A DNA stretch of 31,635 bases from Nanobdellota archaeon (GCA_030640565.1 DAOWJD010000054.1:1-31635), one strand, 5' to 3'; shown: positions 1 through 8,020, counted from the first letter of the stretch. Translations and numbers: made by a program. The notes: generated by a model from the sequence alone, not told the origin.

Positions 1-897
1 AATAAAGAGATAGAGAAGATTAAAGAAAGAGTGGGTGGTGAGGAGAAAGTAATCTCTGCATTATCAGGTGGTGTTGATAGTTCTGTTGCAACTGTTTTAG
101 CTTACAGGGCTGGAGTTAATTTAGAAGCTTATTTTATTGACGATTATTTTAGAAAAAAAGATGAATATGCTTTTGTGAAAGAGGTTTTTGCAGATTTAGG
201 TATAGAAGTACAGCTTTGTGACATTCAAAATAAAATGCTTAATGCTTTTAAAGGAGTTTCTGATAATACTCAAAAAAGACCAATATTTAGAAAAATATTT
301 TATGAGACCTTTGGAAAGTTGATTCAAGAAAAGGGTGGAAGGTATTTACTTCAAGGAACAATTAAAGCAGATAAAGATATGTATGAGAAAGGACAATTAC
401 AACACAATGTTGGAATTCCTTTTAAAGATCATGGAATTGAAAATGTTATAGAGCCTTTATCAGAACTTTATAAACACGAGGTGAGAGAAGTTGCAAGAGA
501 ACTGGGATTACCAGAAGAAATTAGTGAGAGACAACCATTTCCGGGTCCTGGTTTATTACTTAGGTGTCTTGGAGAGGTGACTAAAGAAAAAATTGATTTA
601 ATTAAAGAAGGATTGGCAGTTGCAGAAGAAGAATTAGCTGTATATAATCCATTCCAGGTTGTTGTTGCTGTGTCAGATGATTTGGTTTGTAGTATGAGGA
701 ACAGAGCAGTTCCAGATAAATATATGTTAATTGTTAGAGCAGTTGAAAGTAAAGACGCTATGACAGCTAAAGGAATAATTCCTTCTTATGAAGTAAAAGA
801 GAGGTTAGAAAAGAAGCTTATGAATATCTCTAATAAAGTTGGAAGAGTTTTATGGGATCCAACAAACAAACCTGACGCAACAATAGAATACATTTAA
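1..897 (+). CDS. guaAB: GMP synthase ATP-pyrophosphatase subunit (5' truncated by window)
   Basis: This is the ATP-PPase subunit of GMP synthase, which adenylates XMP and aminates it to GMP using ammonia from a separate glutaminase subunit, as in other archaea. The P-loop SGGVDSS lies at bases 64-84. The GuaA signature QPFPGPGL and the C-terminal dimerisation region ending in DPTNKPDATIEYI (family consensus close to DITSKPPATIEW) are present. A GTG at 31 could open the frame, but the frame is open to base 1 and reads NKEIEKIKER before it. Family members have about 20 residues before the P-loop strand, so the true start is probably outside the window. No glutaminase domain is visible. The function is well supported; only the 5' end is unresolved. 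Confidence 0.93.
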   Translation, partial: NKEIEKIKERVGGEEKVISALSGGVDSSVATVLAYRAGVNLEAYFIDDYFRKKDEYAFVKEVFADLGIEVQLCDIQNKMLNAFKGVSDNTQKRPIFRKIFYETFGKLIQEKGGRYLLQGTIKADKDMYEKGQLQHNVGIPFKDHGIENVIEPLSELYKHEVREVARELGLPEEISERQPFPGPGLLLRCLGEVTKEKIDLIKEGLAVAEEELAVYNPFQVVVAVSDDLVCSMRNRAVPDKYMLIVRAVESKDAMTAKGIIPSYEVKERLEKKLMNISNKVGRVLWDPTNKPDATIEYI

Positions 898-898
898 A

Positions 899-1060
899 CT
901 ATTTTTTTATTAGTTGCATTACACCAATTACTAGTACTCCTAGCGCAAGTAACCAAGCTAAGATTCCTTCTGTAGGGGTTCCTAACTGGCTAATTCCAAC
1001 TAAAGGTAGTAATAAAAGTACACCAACAATAATGATAAGCCAAGCATTTAATTTATTCAT
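899..1060 (-). CDS. small two-helix membrane protein (53 aa)
   Basis: The reading frame starts MNKLNAWLIIIVGVLLLLPL and ends in QLIKK. It holds two hydrophobic helices (about residues 6-24 and 33-51) joined by a short polar loop, SQLGTPTEG. The start is supported by a strong Shine-Dalgarno GGAGG (1067-1071) seven bases upstream, unusual in this window where most genes look leaderless. It runs divergently from thpR, and both can use the palindromic TATA at 1090-1101. I recognise no named family and no function can be given. Similar tiny membrane proteins are common in DPANN genomes (recollection, not a search). Confidence 0.72.
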   Translation of the reverse strand: MNKLNAWLIIIVGVLLLLPLVGISQLGTPTEGILAWLLALGVLVIGVMQLIKK

Positions 1061-1089
1061 TTTATACCTCCTATTAAATTATATACGAG

Positions 1090-1101
1090 ATTATTTAAAT
1101 A
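1090..1101. promoter_or_regulatory. palindromic TATA box shared by divergent genes
   Basis: TTATTTAAATAA is a perfect palindrome. Its centre is 25 bases before the thpR ATG, as for a leaderless archaeal transcript, and 35 bases before the divergent ATG at 1060. The latter would leave a leader of about 9 nt carrying the GGAGG. Confidence 0.6.
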
Positions 1102-1120
1102 ATTTCCCCTTTAATTTAAA

Positions 1121-1642
1121 ATGAGAGCCTTTATTTCAATCAATATCCCTGAAGAAATTAAAAAAGAAATTAAGAAAATCCAGGATTCACTTCCTGAATT
1201 TTTTGGCAAAAAAACAGAATTAGAGAATTTACATTTAACTTTAAAATTTCTCGGAGAAACTGAAGAAAAAAGGATAGAAGAAATAAAAGAAAAATTAAGA
1301 GAAATTAAAATTGAAAAATTTAAAACAGAGATTGATGAAATAGGGATATTTTCTCCAAATTTTATAAGAATTGTCTGGTTGCATATGAAAGATTGTGATA
1401 ATCTTCAAAAACAAATAGATAATGCTTTGAAAAATTTGTTTAAACCAGAAAAAAGATTTATGAGCCATCTAACTATTGCGAGAGTGAAGGGTGTTAAAGA
1501 TAAGAAAAGATTTTTGCAAGAACTGAAAAAGAGAAAAATTGAAAAGATAAAATTTATTGTAGACAAGTTTTATTTAATGAAATCTGAATTAACAGCAGAA
1601 GGACCAAGATATTCTGTTCTTGAAGAATATAATTTAAGTTAA
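1121..1642 (+). CDS. thpR: RNA 2',3'-cyclic phosphodiesterase (2'-5' RNA ligase family)
   Basis: This is a member of the 2H phosphoesterase family (LigT/ThpR), which opens 2',3'-cyclic phosphates and can join tRNA halves through 2'-5' bonds in vitro. Both catalytic HxT motifs are visible: HLTLKFLGE with H38-x-T40, and HLTIARVK with H116-x-T118. The length of 173 residues is normal for the family, and the N-terminus MRAFISINIPEEI matches its first strand. The ATG is leaderless, with a TATA box at 1090-1101. The stop overlaps the stop of the convergent nuclease gene by four bases. Cytoplasmic; physiological substrate in archaea uncertain. Confidence 0.93.
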   Translation: MRAFISINIPEEIKKEIKKIQDSLPEFFGKKTELENLHLTLKFLGETEEKRIEEIKEKLREIKIEKFKTEIDEIGIFSPNFIRIVWLHMKDCDNLQKQIDNALKNLFKPEKRFMSHLTIARVKGVKDKKRFLQELKKRKIEKIKFIVDKFYLMKSELTAEGPRYSVLEEYNLS

Positions 1643-2322
1643 TATTTACCTTCTATAATTTTAATTATATTTTCTGCTTTTTTTCCAATGACTTCTTTAA
1701 GTTCTTCTTCTGAAGCATTGATTATGTTTTTTATTGTCTTGAACTTTTTAAGAAGTTTTTTTGATGTTTTTGGTCCGATGCCTGGAAAACCTTCCACTAT
1801 GAATTGTTTTTGTTCTTTTTTGTTCAAATTTTTCTTTTTTACATTTAATGGAAATTCATTAGGTTTTCTTTTTGAAAGTACTGAGAGAAATTTTGCAGTA
1901 TCTTCATAGTTTTTTGTAAAAATTATCGGGACTTTATATTTTAGAAGTATAGAAAGAAGGAAACCCCTTATAGAATTTGGATGCATGCCTATCCTATCTT
2001 CTGAATCTGTATAGAGTTCTTGTTCATCTATACCTTCTACAATTAAGAGCCTTTCTTTATATTGCCCTAATTCTTCAAGTTGTTTGGGAAGTCTTCTGTT
2101 TATCATTGAAGAAACAAAATCAGAAACAGTTTTCCTCTCTATGGCAACCCCTTTGATTATGTAGTCTGCAACTTTTAAGTTTCTAAATTCAATTTCTAAA
2201 CCAAGATGAATTAGTTCAGAAGGTATTAATGAATTCTTTTCTCTATAGTCTACTATTGCTTTTGGCTTTTCCTTAACATGTCCTGAGTGTTTTTTTGAGA
2301 ATATGTCAAATATTTTTTTCAT
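1639..2322 (-). CDS. xpf: XPF/ERCC4-type structure-specific nuclease with helix-hairpin-helix
   Basis: This is the nuclease half of an archaeal XPF/Hef enzyme, which cuts branched DNA such as stalled forks and flaps. The ERCC4 catalytic motif is clear: D53 (in ADY), then E62-R63-K64 and D68 (IERKTVSD). A C-terminal (HhH)2 domain starts near residue 177 with GFPGIGPKTSKKLLKKF. The length of 227 residues fits a short crenarchaeal-type XPF without a helicase. The start overlaps the stop of the upstream helicase gene by four bases (ATGA), so the two are translationally coupled and probably form one enzyme in two chains. Crenarchaeal XPF binds PCNA through a C-terminal PIP box; the tail here, IIKIIEGKY, shows no clear one. 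Confidence 0.92.
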   Translation of the reverse strand: MKKIFDIFSKKHSGHVKEKPKAIVDYREKNSLIPSELIHLGLEIEFRNLKVADYIIKGVAIERKTVSDFVSSMINRRLPKQLEELGQYKERLLIVEGIDEQELYTDSEDRIGMHPNSIRGFLLSILLKYKVPIIFTKNYEDTAKFLSVLSKRKPNEFPLNVKKKNLNKKEQKQFIVEGFPGIGPKTSKKLLKKFKTIKNIINASEEELKEVIGKKAENIIKIIEGKY

Positions 2323-3866
2323 TTTAATTTTTCTTGGAATTTTATTTCTTTTTTAGATAAGTGTTTTTTTATAGAATCAATTGCAGAGTGCATTCTTTTT
2401 TCTTTTGCTTTTGAAATATAAAAGTATGCTTCATCCCGTGTTTTTTTAGTTATTAAAATTATTAATTTTCCTTCCATTAAACGGGCTGTTCTTCCTGCCC
2501 TTTGAATAGTTCTTATTGCAGAAGGAATTGGCTCGTAAAACACAACCACATTTACTTCAGGAATATCCAACCCTTCTTCTGCTATACATGTTGCACATAA
2601 AACATTAATTTTTCTGGAAGAGAAATCCTCAATTATCTGCTTTTGTTCTTTCTGGCTTAGTCCAGAGCCATCTTCTTTTTTTGCCTGCCCAACAAAAACT
2701 TTTGCTTTGATTCCTTTTATTTTGTTTATTTTTTTTGCAAGAGTTTTAGCAGTTTCTCTGAATTGGGTAAATATTATTATTTTTATATCCTTATTTTCTA
2801 GTTTTTCTTTCTCTATTATTTTTGTTAATTCAAGAATTTTTGGATGTTCTCTCCCCTTTGTTAAAAATTCCTTTGATTTAGCAAAAGCATAATTGAATTC
2901 TGGTTTTGCTACAAGTCTTATAACGCCTTTGCTTTGTTTTTTTATCGCTTGATTGAATAATCCTTTTAGATATTTATTAAATCCAGAGATGGTCTGAGTT
3001 TCTAAAAGTTCTAAAGCGTGATGAATTTTTATCGCTTGTGCACATATACTTATCGCTAGCATTTGATTCCAGCTTCTGTTCCCTTTCATTAAACTTAATT
3101 GCAATTTTTTTTGAAGTTCTATTAGTTTTGTTTTTGTCGGAGCTGTCCAAAGAACTTTTCTATTTCTTAATTCACTAATATATGAATTGAATAAGTTGAG
3201 TAAAGCGTCCTGGATTTTTATGAATTCCACAGGAAGATCTATCATGATTTTTTCAAATTTTAATGGTTGGAGATAAGGTTTAACATCTTTGCTGTATCTT
3301 GTTCTTAATTCCACTTCTTCTATAGAAAGATTTTTGCAAATCTCTTTTATTTTGTGTGCTTCACTTCCTGGAGAAGCTGTTAATCCAAGAATCCGGGGAT
3401 GGATGGATTGTTCTTGATATTTTTGAGATATATGATTATAATCGTAACTTTTTATGCATCTATGGGCTTCGTCTTCTACAAGCAAACAAACATCTTTTAA
3501 ATCATAAAGATTTTTTCTTAAATCATTTGCAACACACTGGGGAGTTGAGAAAACTATGTCTGCTGTTTGCCAAATCTCTTTTCTTTTTTCTGATTTAACC
3601 ATACCTGTGAATAATTGCATATCTCCAAAGAGTTCTGGAAGATGTTTTTCAAAAAAATCCAAATGTTGTTGTGCTAAAGGTTTTGTCGGAGCGAGAAACA
3701 CAACTTTTTCTCCTGGAAATTTTTCCATTCTCTGAATTGTGAGCATTAAAGCAATTAGAGTTTTTCCGAGCCCTGTTGGAAGCACAACCAGACAATTCTT
3801 TTGTACGCAAGTCTCTAAAATTTTTTGTTGATATTCTCTTGGAGTAATTTTTTCTAAAAATTTCAT
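2319..3866 (-). CDS. hef: Hef-type superfamily 2 helicase (stand-alone)
   Basis: This is a DEAH-box SF2 helicase matching the N-terminal half of euryarchaeal Hef (FANCM/Mph1 relatives), which remodels stalled forks. Visible motifs: Walker A PTGLGKT with K35, motif II DEAH at 132-135, motif III TASPG, motif V region EEGLDIPEVNVVVFYEP, and motif VI QRAGRTAR at 455-462. The 515 residues end after the helicase core, with a short basic tail KEIKFQEKLK and no nuclease domain. The nuclease is instead the next gene, four bases overlapping. A TATA box (TTTTTTATAAG on the minus strand, 3886-3896) is about 25 bases before the ATG, suggesting a leaderless two-gene operon. Confidence 0.92.
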   Translation of the reverse strand: MKFLEKITPREYQQKILETCVQKNCLVVLPTGLGKTLIALMLTIQRMEKFPGEKVVFLAPTKPLAQQHLDFFEKHLPELFGDMQLFTGMVKSEKRKEIWQTADIVFSTPQCVANDLRKNLYDLKDVCLLVEDEAHRCIKSYDYNHISQKYQEQSIHPRILGLTASPGSEAHKIKEICKNLSIEEVELRTRYSKDVKPYLQPLKFEKIMIDLPVEFIKIQDALLNLFNSYISELRNRKVLWTAPTKTKLIELQKKLQLSLMKGNRSWNQMLAISICAQAIKIHHALELLETQTISGFNKYLKGLFNQAIKKQSKGVIRLVAKPEFNYAFAKSKEFLTKGREHPKILELTKIIEKEKLENKDIKIIIFTQFRETAKTLAKKINKIKGIKAKVFVGQAKKEDGSGLSQKEQKQIIEDFSSRKINVLCATCIAEEGLDIPEVNVVVFYEPIPSAIRTIQRAGRTARLMEGKLIILITKKTRDEAYFYISKAKEKRMHSAIDSIKKHLSKKEIKFQEKLK

Positions 3867-3917
3867 GAATAGGAGAAACTTCCTTCTTATAAAAAAGTTA
3901 TTTTTTCTGACTCTTGA

Positions 3918-4124
3918 TTATTTTTTAAGAATATATATTGTAAGAATAGCAGAGCACAAAACAAATAATAAACCAATAATAGAAATGAAATCAAAAGAAG
4001 ATGTGTTCTCTAAAATTACATTCCCTGTAACTCCCCCATCCAGAAATAAAAACCCTACAACAAAAGTAACAACAGCAAAAACAGCTGCAACACTTTTTGT
4101 TTTAAACCATTTTATTTTTCCCAT
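3918..4124 (-). CDS. small membrane protein (68 aa)
   Basis: Two hydrophobic stretches (about residues 11-29 and 46-65) flank an extracellular or lumenal loop containing GGVTGNVILENTSS. The N-terminus is basic (MGKIKWFKTK). A TTTAAA box on the minus strand near 4147-4152 is about 26 bases before the ATG, supporting expression as a leaderless gene. The TGNVI motif resembles AGNVIVKEG in the fibre protein at 14045, which may reflect a shared membrane-anchor type. I do not recognise a named family. The opposite-strand frame covering 3865-4143 is judged a shadow. Confidence 0.6.
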   Translation of the reverse strand: MGKIKWFKTKSVAAVFAVVTFVVGFLFLDGGVTGNVILENTSSFDFISIIGLLFVLCSAILTIYILKK

Positions 4125-4197
4125 ATTATATTTTAGGAGATAGTCTTTAAATGTTTTTTTATACCAGGAAAGTTGTTCAAAATTTAATTAAGATAAA

Positions 4198-5538
4198 TTA
4201 TTTTACTCTGAAATATGTAACACTTGGGCCTTTCCCCCTTTTTTGTATTAAGCCATAAGTCAATAATATATTCAATTTTCCCACTATTGTTGGTTTACTT
4301 TTGTTAAGTTCGTTACACATATCTCCAGAACCTAGCTCTCCCTTTTCTTCAATTAATTTCAAAAGGTTTTTACTCAAATCATCCAGACTACCTTTAACTT
4401 TGTCAATTTTTTTGTAAAATGTAACTTGTGTATGGTATGGATGTATTTCATATTCAACGTCGATTAAGGGATGTTCTTTACACAATTGAAATATTTTCTT
4501 TATACCACTCCCCCATTTTTCTATATATCCCAAATCATAGAGATATGTTGAAAGCATAGGGTTTCTTGCTTTATGGATTGGAGAAGAAAGAGTAACTCCT
4601 GGTGGAAAGGATCCAGGATTTCTGATAATAATTTTATTTGGGTAAATCATTATTAAAATATCTGAAGTGTCAAAATAATTTCTATGGATTAAAGCATTAG
4701 CAATCACCTCCCTTAAAGCAATAATGGGATATTCTAAATATTCTTTTCTTTGAAATTCTTTTATCTCTTCACCAATAGTTCTTAAATTATCTAAAAAATA
4801 TTTTTCTATGTCCTCTAATATTTTTACTAAAGGACCCCCAAACTCTTTAGCGTCTTTATAATTTCTTGAATCTTCGCTTTCAAATTCTATAAGACGAATT
4901 CTGGCATATGGAATAAATTTTTGCGGATTTGGAGAAAAGCAAAGTATTCCTCCATAAGTGGCGTTGTTGTTTTTTACAATCTTTAGTTGTTTTAAATTTT
5001 CATCAAAAGTGCCTGATTGAGAAACACTCCTATGTTCTTTTCTTTTGTTTAAATATTCATTAACTAATTTTTCGGAAATTATGATTTTCGGAAATTTAGA
5101 CTTTTGCTCATCAAATAATATTAAAATTGATTCTGACGCTTTTTCTACTAACTCATTTATCGTTAAAGGTCTGTTGTTTCTTCCAACCCTAATATGAACT
5201 CTGTTTTTATAAGAATAAAGTTTATCCCCTTTCTTGACTTCTATTCCTAAAACATACTTTCCTGATTTTTCCATAAAAGAAAGATCTATTGAAAATGTAT
5301 TGACTTCAACGTGTGGATTTATTGAATTCATAATGTTTGATAAAATTTGTTTCTCTTTATTGATGTTATCCACGCCGACAACATTACCTTCATCATTAAC
5401 GCCAATAAGAATGACACCACCATCAGAATTAAGAAAAGCACAAATATCGTGTGCTAATTCCTTCTGGACACTAGATTTAAATTCTATTCTTTGAGTTTCT
5501 CCTTCTTGAAGTATGCTGATGAATTTTGTAACTTCCAT
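4198..5538 (-). CDS. AlbA_2/Schlafen-type regulator with RecG-like C-terminal ATPase fold and winged helix
   Basis: This is a 446-residue putative transcriptional regulator of the AlbA_2 plus HATPase_c_4 type. The N-terminal AlbA_2 domain (about residues 15-120) shows RIEFKSS and AFLNSDGGVILIGVNDEG. The central part carries REVIANALIHRNYF, typical of the GHKL-like domain in this family. The last 60 residues look like a winged helix (EKGELGSGDMCNELNKSKPT). Target genes are unknown, and the family is often autoregulatory or linked to stress and defence. It is monocistronic, with a TATA box about 26 bases before the ATG and an inverted repeat over the start codon, consistent with self-repression (inference). 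Confidence 0.85.
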   Translation of the reverse strand: MEVTKFISILQEGETQRIEFKSSVQKELAHDICAFLNSDGGVILIGVNDEGNVVGVDNINKEKQILSNIMNSINPHVEVNTFSIDLSFMEKSGKYVLGIEVKKGDKLYSYKNRVHIRVGRNNRPLTINELVEKASESILILFDEQKSKFPKIIISEKLVNEYLNKRKEHRSVSQSGTFDENLKQLKIVKNNNATYGGILCFSPNPQKFIPYARIRLIEFESEDSRNYKDAKEFGGPLVKILEDIEKYFLDNLRTIGEEIKEFQRKEYLEYPIIALREVIANALIHRNYFDTSDILIMIYPNKIIIRNPGSFPPGVTLSSPIHKARNPMLSTYLYDLGYIEKWGSGIKKIFQLCKEHPLIDVEYEIHPYHTQVTFYKKIDKVKGSLDDLSKNLLKLIEEKGELGSGDMCNELNKSKPTIVGKLNILLTYGLIQKRGKGPSVTYFRVK

Positions 5539-5553
5539 ACTGGAAATATGGAA
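5533..5553. promoter_or_regulatory. inverted repeat over a start codon, candidate operator
   Basis: TTCCATA (5533-5539) and TATGGAA (5547-5553) are exact inverted arms seven bases apart. Inside them TTCCA-TAC-TGGAA (5533-5545) forms a second, overlapping palindrome. The element contains the ATG of the AlbA_2 regulator and lies just downstream of its TATA box, where a bound protein would block initiation. Autoregulation is inference. Confidence 0.5.
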
Positions 5554-5560
5554 TTTTCAT

Positions 5561-5570
5561 TTATAAATTT
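5561..5570 (-). promoter_or_regulatory. TATA box of the AlbA_2 regulator gene
   Basis: The minus strand reads AAATTTATAA here, centred about 26-27 bases before the ATG at 5538. This is the spacing expected for a leaderless archaeal transcript. Confidence 0.6.
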
Positions 5571-5605
5571 AACGGTACCTTCTTTTTTTATCTTATTGTT
5601 AAGTT

Positions 5606-5631
5606 ATCGTTAAGACGGTTTTATTAACGAT
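5606..5631. repeat. 8-bp inverted repeat in intergenic DNA
   Basis: ATCGTTAA (5606-5613) and TTAACGAT (5624-5631) are exact inverted arms around a 10-base loop. It lies between the start of the AlbA_2 regulator (5538) and the end of the M50-like gene (5694). It could be an operator or an RNA hairpin at the end of the M50-like transcript. No function is assigned. Confidence 0.4.
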
Positions 5632-5693
5632 GTTTCCTGTGGAGATTAAATCCCTACTTTTAACTTTTATAGACCACACCTATTTTAGAAATT

Positions 5694-6320
5694 TCATACC
5701 AGGAAAAACACATACCCAAGCCCTATTAAAACAAGGGCTGCGAGAAAACTCCATAGGATTATGCTTCCAAAGAATATTTTATTTCCATCAAGATCAGAGA
5801 TAGGAATCATATTGAAAAGAGCGAAAAAAATGCTTAGCTTTGAAAATTCGGAAAATCCTAGAAGATAACCAATAATTGCAAATACAAGACTGGCAATAAT
5901 TCCTGTAGCAGCAATTATTCCTATATGGCCCTCGGTCATTTCAGAATAAGAGTAAAGCCCATGCCTTTTTGCAGCCTTGTAAATTTTTGGTTTTACATCA
6001 AAAACAAGACAGGCCATCCATATAAAATTTCCAAGAAATACAATAGCAAAAATTATTGGGAATAGGATTCCTGCATAAATGGGTTTTTTGAAATGATTGG
6101 AAGGTTTAAAACCATATCTCTTAATTTTCCATATTTTCATTTCTATCTTTGAATCAAGATAAAAAGCCGCGATTTTTTTTGATAAGATATTTATTAAAAA
6201 AACAAAAAAGACCGCTAAAAGAGTATAAAGAAAAGCATCAAAACTCTTAAAGAGAGAAGTTAGCAATGTTATTATAAAAACCACTATTAGGATTAAAGAA
6301 ATTTCTTTTTGGTTTAACAT
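5694..6320 (-). CDS. M50 (site-2-protease)-like membrane protein lacking HExxH
   Basis: This is a polytopic membrane protein of 208 residues. FNMIPISDLDGNKIFFG (N170 to D178) matches the conserved N-P-LDG segment of M50 intramembrane metalloproteases. The region GFKPSNHFKKP followed by two helices and RHGLYSYSEMTE also fits DPANN M50 proteins as I remember them. Where HExxH should stand, at the end of the second helix, the sequence is NILSK (44-48), so the zinc ligands and catalytic glutamate are gone. It is probably proteolytically inactive. A TATA box (6342-6349) is 26 bases before the ATG. Role unknown; an inactive homologue could act as an adaptor. The family call rests on one motif plus topology. 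Confidence 0.6.
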   Translation of the reverse strand: MLNQKEISLILIVVFIITLLTSLFKSFDAFLYTLLAVFFVFLINILSKKIAAFYLDSKIEMKIWKIKRYGFKPSNHFKKPIYAGILFPIIFAIVFLGNFIWMACLVFDVKPKIYKAAKRHGLYSYSEMTEGHIGIIAATGIIASLVFAIIGYLLGFSEFSKLSIFFALFNMIPISDLDGNKIFFGSIILWSFLAALVLIGLGYVFFLV

Positions 6321-6341
6321 GATTTAATCAGACAAGAATTT

Positions 6342-6349
6342 TTTATAAA
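6342..6349 (-). promoter_or_regulatory. TATA box of the M50-like gene
   Basis: TTTATAAA centred about 26 bases before the ATG at 6320 indicates leaderless transcription on the minus strand. Confidence 0.6.
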
Positions 6350-6407
6350 GTTTGCTATACTCTGTTTTATAAGTTCGTCTATAAATGATATAATTTCACT
6401 TAAACTT

Positions 6408-6420
6408 TTTCCCTACAACC
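6408..6420. repeat. 13-base element shared with 15054-15066
   Basis: TTTCCCTACAACC occurs here and again at 15054-15066. Both copies follow an AT-rich TATA-like stretch and both are followed, 43-49 bases later, by GGATTAAA. See the corresponding finding. Confidence 0.45.
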
Positions 6421-6499
6421 CGATAATCTAATTAAGAATTATTTCAAATAGCCTTGAGGTTATGGTAAGGATTAAAAAGGAAAAGTTGTTAATGTGAAT

Positions 6500-7933
6500 A
6501 TGAGAAATTTGAGATTGCTATTAGTGTTTATATTTTTAATTAATTTAAGTGGAATAGTAATTTCTTATTCTTGTACAGATTACGATGGATTAAGGTATTC
6601 TAATCCAGCTGGAGCTGAGGGCTATAATGAATCCACTGGAGATTATTGGCAGGCACCAGATTATTGTGATGGTGATTATATCATGGAAACTTATTGTAAG
6701 GGAGGTGAAGAGGAACCAGTTAGAGGTGAAGAATTGGCTTATGATAGATATTTATGTGAATATGGATGTGTGCATAGTGGAAAGCATAAGGCAGGATATT
6801 GTTTATCTGCTCCAAAAGTTTGTGCAGATATTAGTCAAGAGGTTAAAGATAAAGTAGTTGAATTACAGGGTGATGGAAAAAATGTTTCTCTTATGGAAGG
6901 AGAATTTCTATTTGATAATGAATATCTTGTTGTAGCTCAAAATGGATATTCCAGAATCTTGGAATTAAAAGAAACACGAAGAGGAGGAATAAAGTATAAA
7001 AGGGATACTACAAAATTTATGGATGTTATTAGTGGAGAAGAATTTGAATTTGAAGGGGAATCAGGGACATTAGTAATTGATGAACAAGAATACCATATTA
7101 TAACTACTGAAGGATATAATATTACAAAGCGTGAAGGATATGAGGATCACTCTGGTGACGCTCGATTAACTTGGGGTGAAGAAGCAAATAGTGAGCGTGC
7201 TTTTCGTCATAATATTTCTGGCAATGAAATAACTATAAGTTGTCCTTATGAATGTGAAAGTGGTATTTGTTTGGAATGTGGGGAAAGTTGGGAGTGTACA
7301 GATTGGACTGATTGCGCCTACTATGATTTACAAACAAGAAACTGTACTGATTCAAATAATTGTGGAACTATTGATGAAAAACCTTCAGAAAGTAGAGAAT
7401 GTGTCTTTGGGGAAGATTGTGAGGAAGATTGGGAATGCAGTGATTGGAGAGAATGTATAAGTAATATAAAAAAGAGGGATTGTGTTGACTTAAATGATTG
7501 TGGAACCAATTATGATAAGCCTTTAATTTCAAAAATCTGTGTTTTAGAGATTTTTATTAAAGATGTAAATGTTGTTATAGAAAAAGATTCTGATGGACTC
7601 AGCACTTTAAAAACAGAAAATAACTCTGTGAAGTCTTCTTTAGAGATTGTTACAGAATCTCAAAAAGTTTATATTAAAACTGACAGAGGAAATAAACAAA
7701 TTAAATTTCTACCAGAAGAAGCCATATCCAAATCTAAAATTAAAGATGTTAATGAGATTAAGATTGAGGGATATGAAGGAGAAGTTGTTTATGCAATCGC
7801 TGGAACAACCAAAGCAAAATTATTTTTTATATTTCCTATAACAGCAAAAATTGAGACTAAGGTTAATGTTGAAACTGGTCAAATAGTTTATACTAAAAAA
7901 CCGTGGTGGAGTTTTTTAGCAGTAGGGATTTAA
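6500..7933 (+). CDS. secreted Cys-rich protein with two thrombospondin-like modules
   Basis: An N-terminal signal peptide (MRNLRLLLVFIFLINLSG) leads into a Cys-rich extracellular protein. Two tandem modules, about residues 260-300 and 307-350, share the pattern WEC-DW--C-----R-C-D-N-CGT---KP-----C and resemble thrombospondin type 1 repeats. The last 125 residues form a Cys-free, probably beta-rich domain ending VETGQIVYTKKPWWSFLAVGI. No C-terminal membrane anchor is visible. A GTG at 6494 is in frame, but I prefer the ATG at 6500 because ATTAAAAAGG lies 26 bases before it, the usual TATA spacing. Probably a cell-surface or adhesion protein; the binding partner is unknown. Confidence 0.8.
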   Translation: MRNLRLLLVFIFLINLSGIVISYSCTDYDGLRYSNPAGAEGYNESTGDYWQAPDYCDGDYIMETYCKGGEEEPVRGEELAYDRYLCEYGCVHSGKHKAGYCLSAPKVCADISQEVKDKVVELQGDGKNVSLMEGEFLFDNEYLVVAQNGYSRILELKETRRGGIKYKRDTTKFMDVISGEEFEFEGESGTLVIDEQEYHIITTEGYNITKREGYEDHSGDARLTWGEEANSERAFRHNISGNEITISCPYECESGICLECGESWECTDWTDCAYYDLQTRNCTDSNNCGTIDEKPSESRECVFGEDCEEDWECSDWRECISNIKKRDCVDLNDCGTNYDKPLISKICVLEIFIKDVNVVIEKDSDGLSTLKTENNSVKSSLEIVTESQKVYIKTDRGNKQIKFLPEEAISKSKIKDVNEIKIEGYEGEVVYAIAGTTKAKLFFIFPITAKIETKVNVETGQIVYTKKPWWSFLAVGI

Positions 7934-7975
7934 TTGAAATTAAATAATGTTTTAGATAAAAAAGATGGTGAAAAA

Positions 7976-8020
7976 TGAAACATAAATCAGTTTGGATTGG
8001 TGGGATTGTTTTAGGTTGAT
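7976..8020 (+). pseudogene. possible 14-residue remnant of a membrane-protein gene start
   Basis: After GGTGAAAA a start codon opens MKHKSVWIGGIVLG and then hits TGA. This looks like the first residues of a membrane-protein N-terminus cut short. It follows the secreted protein at 6500-7933 and nothing recognisable continues after the stop. Weak evidence; chance is possible. Confidence 0.2.

Noticed and set aside
3865..4143. Plus-strand frame of 92 residues
   Set aside because: It is antisense to the 68-residue membrane protein, has no start signal, and a composition without features.
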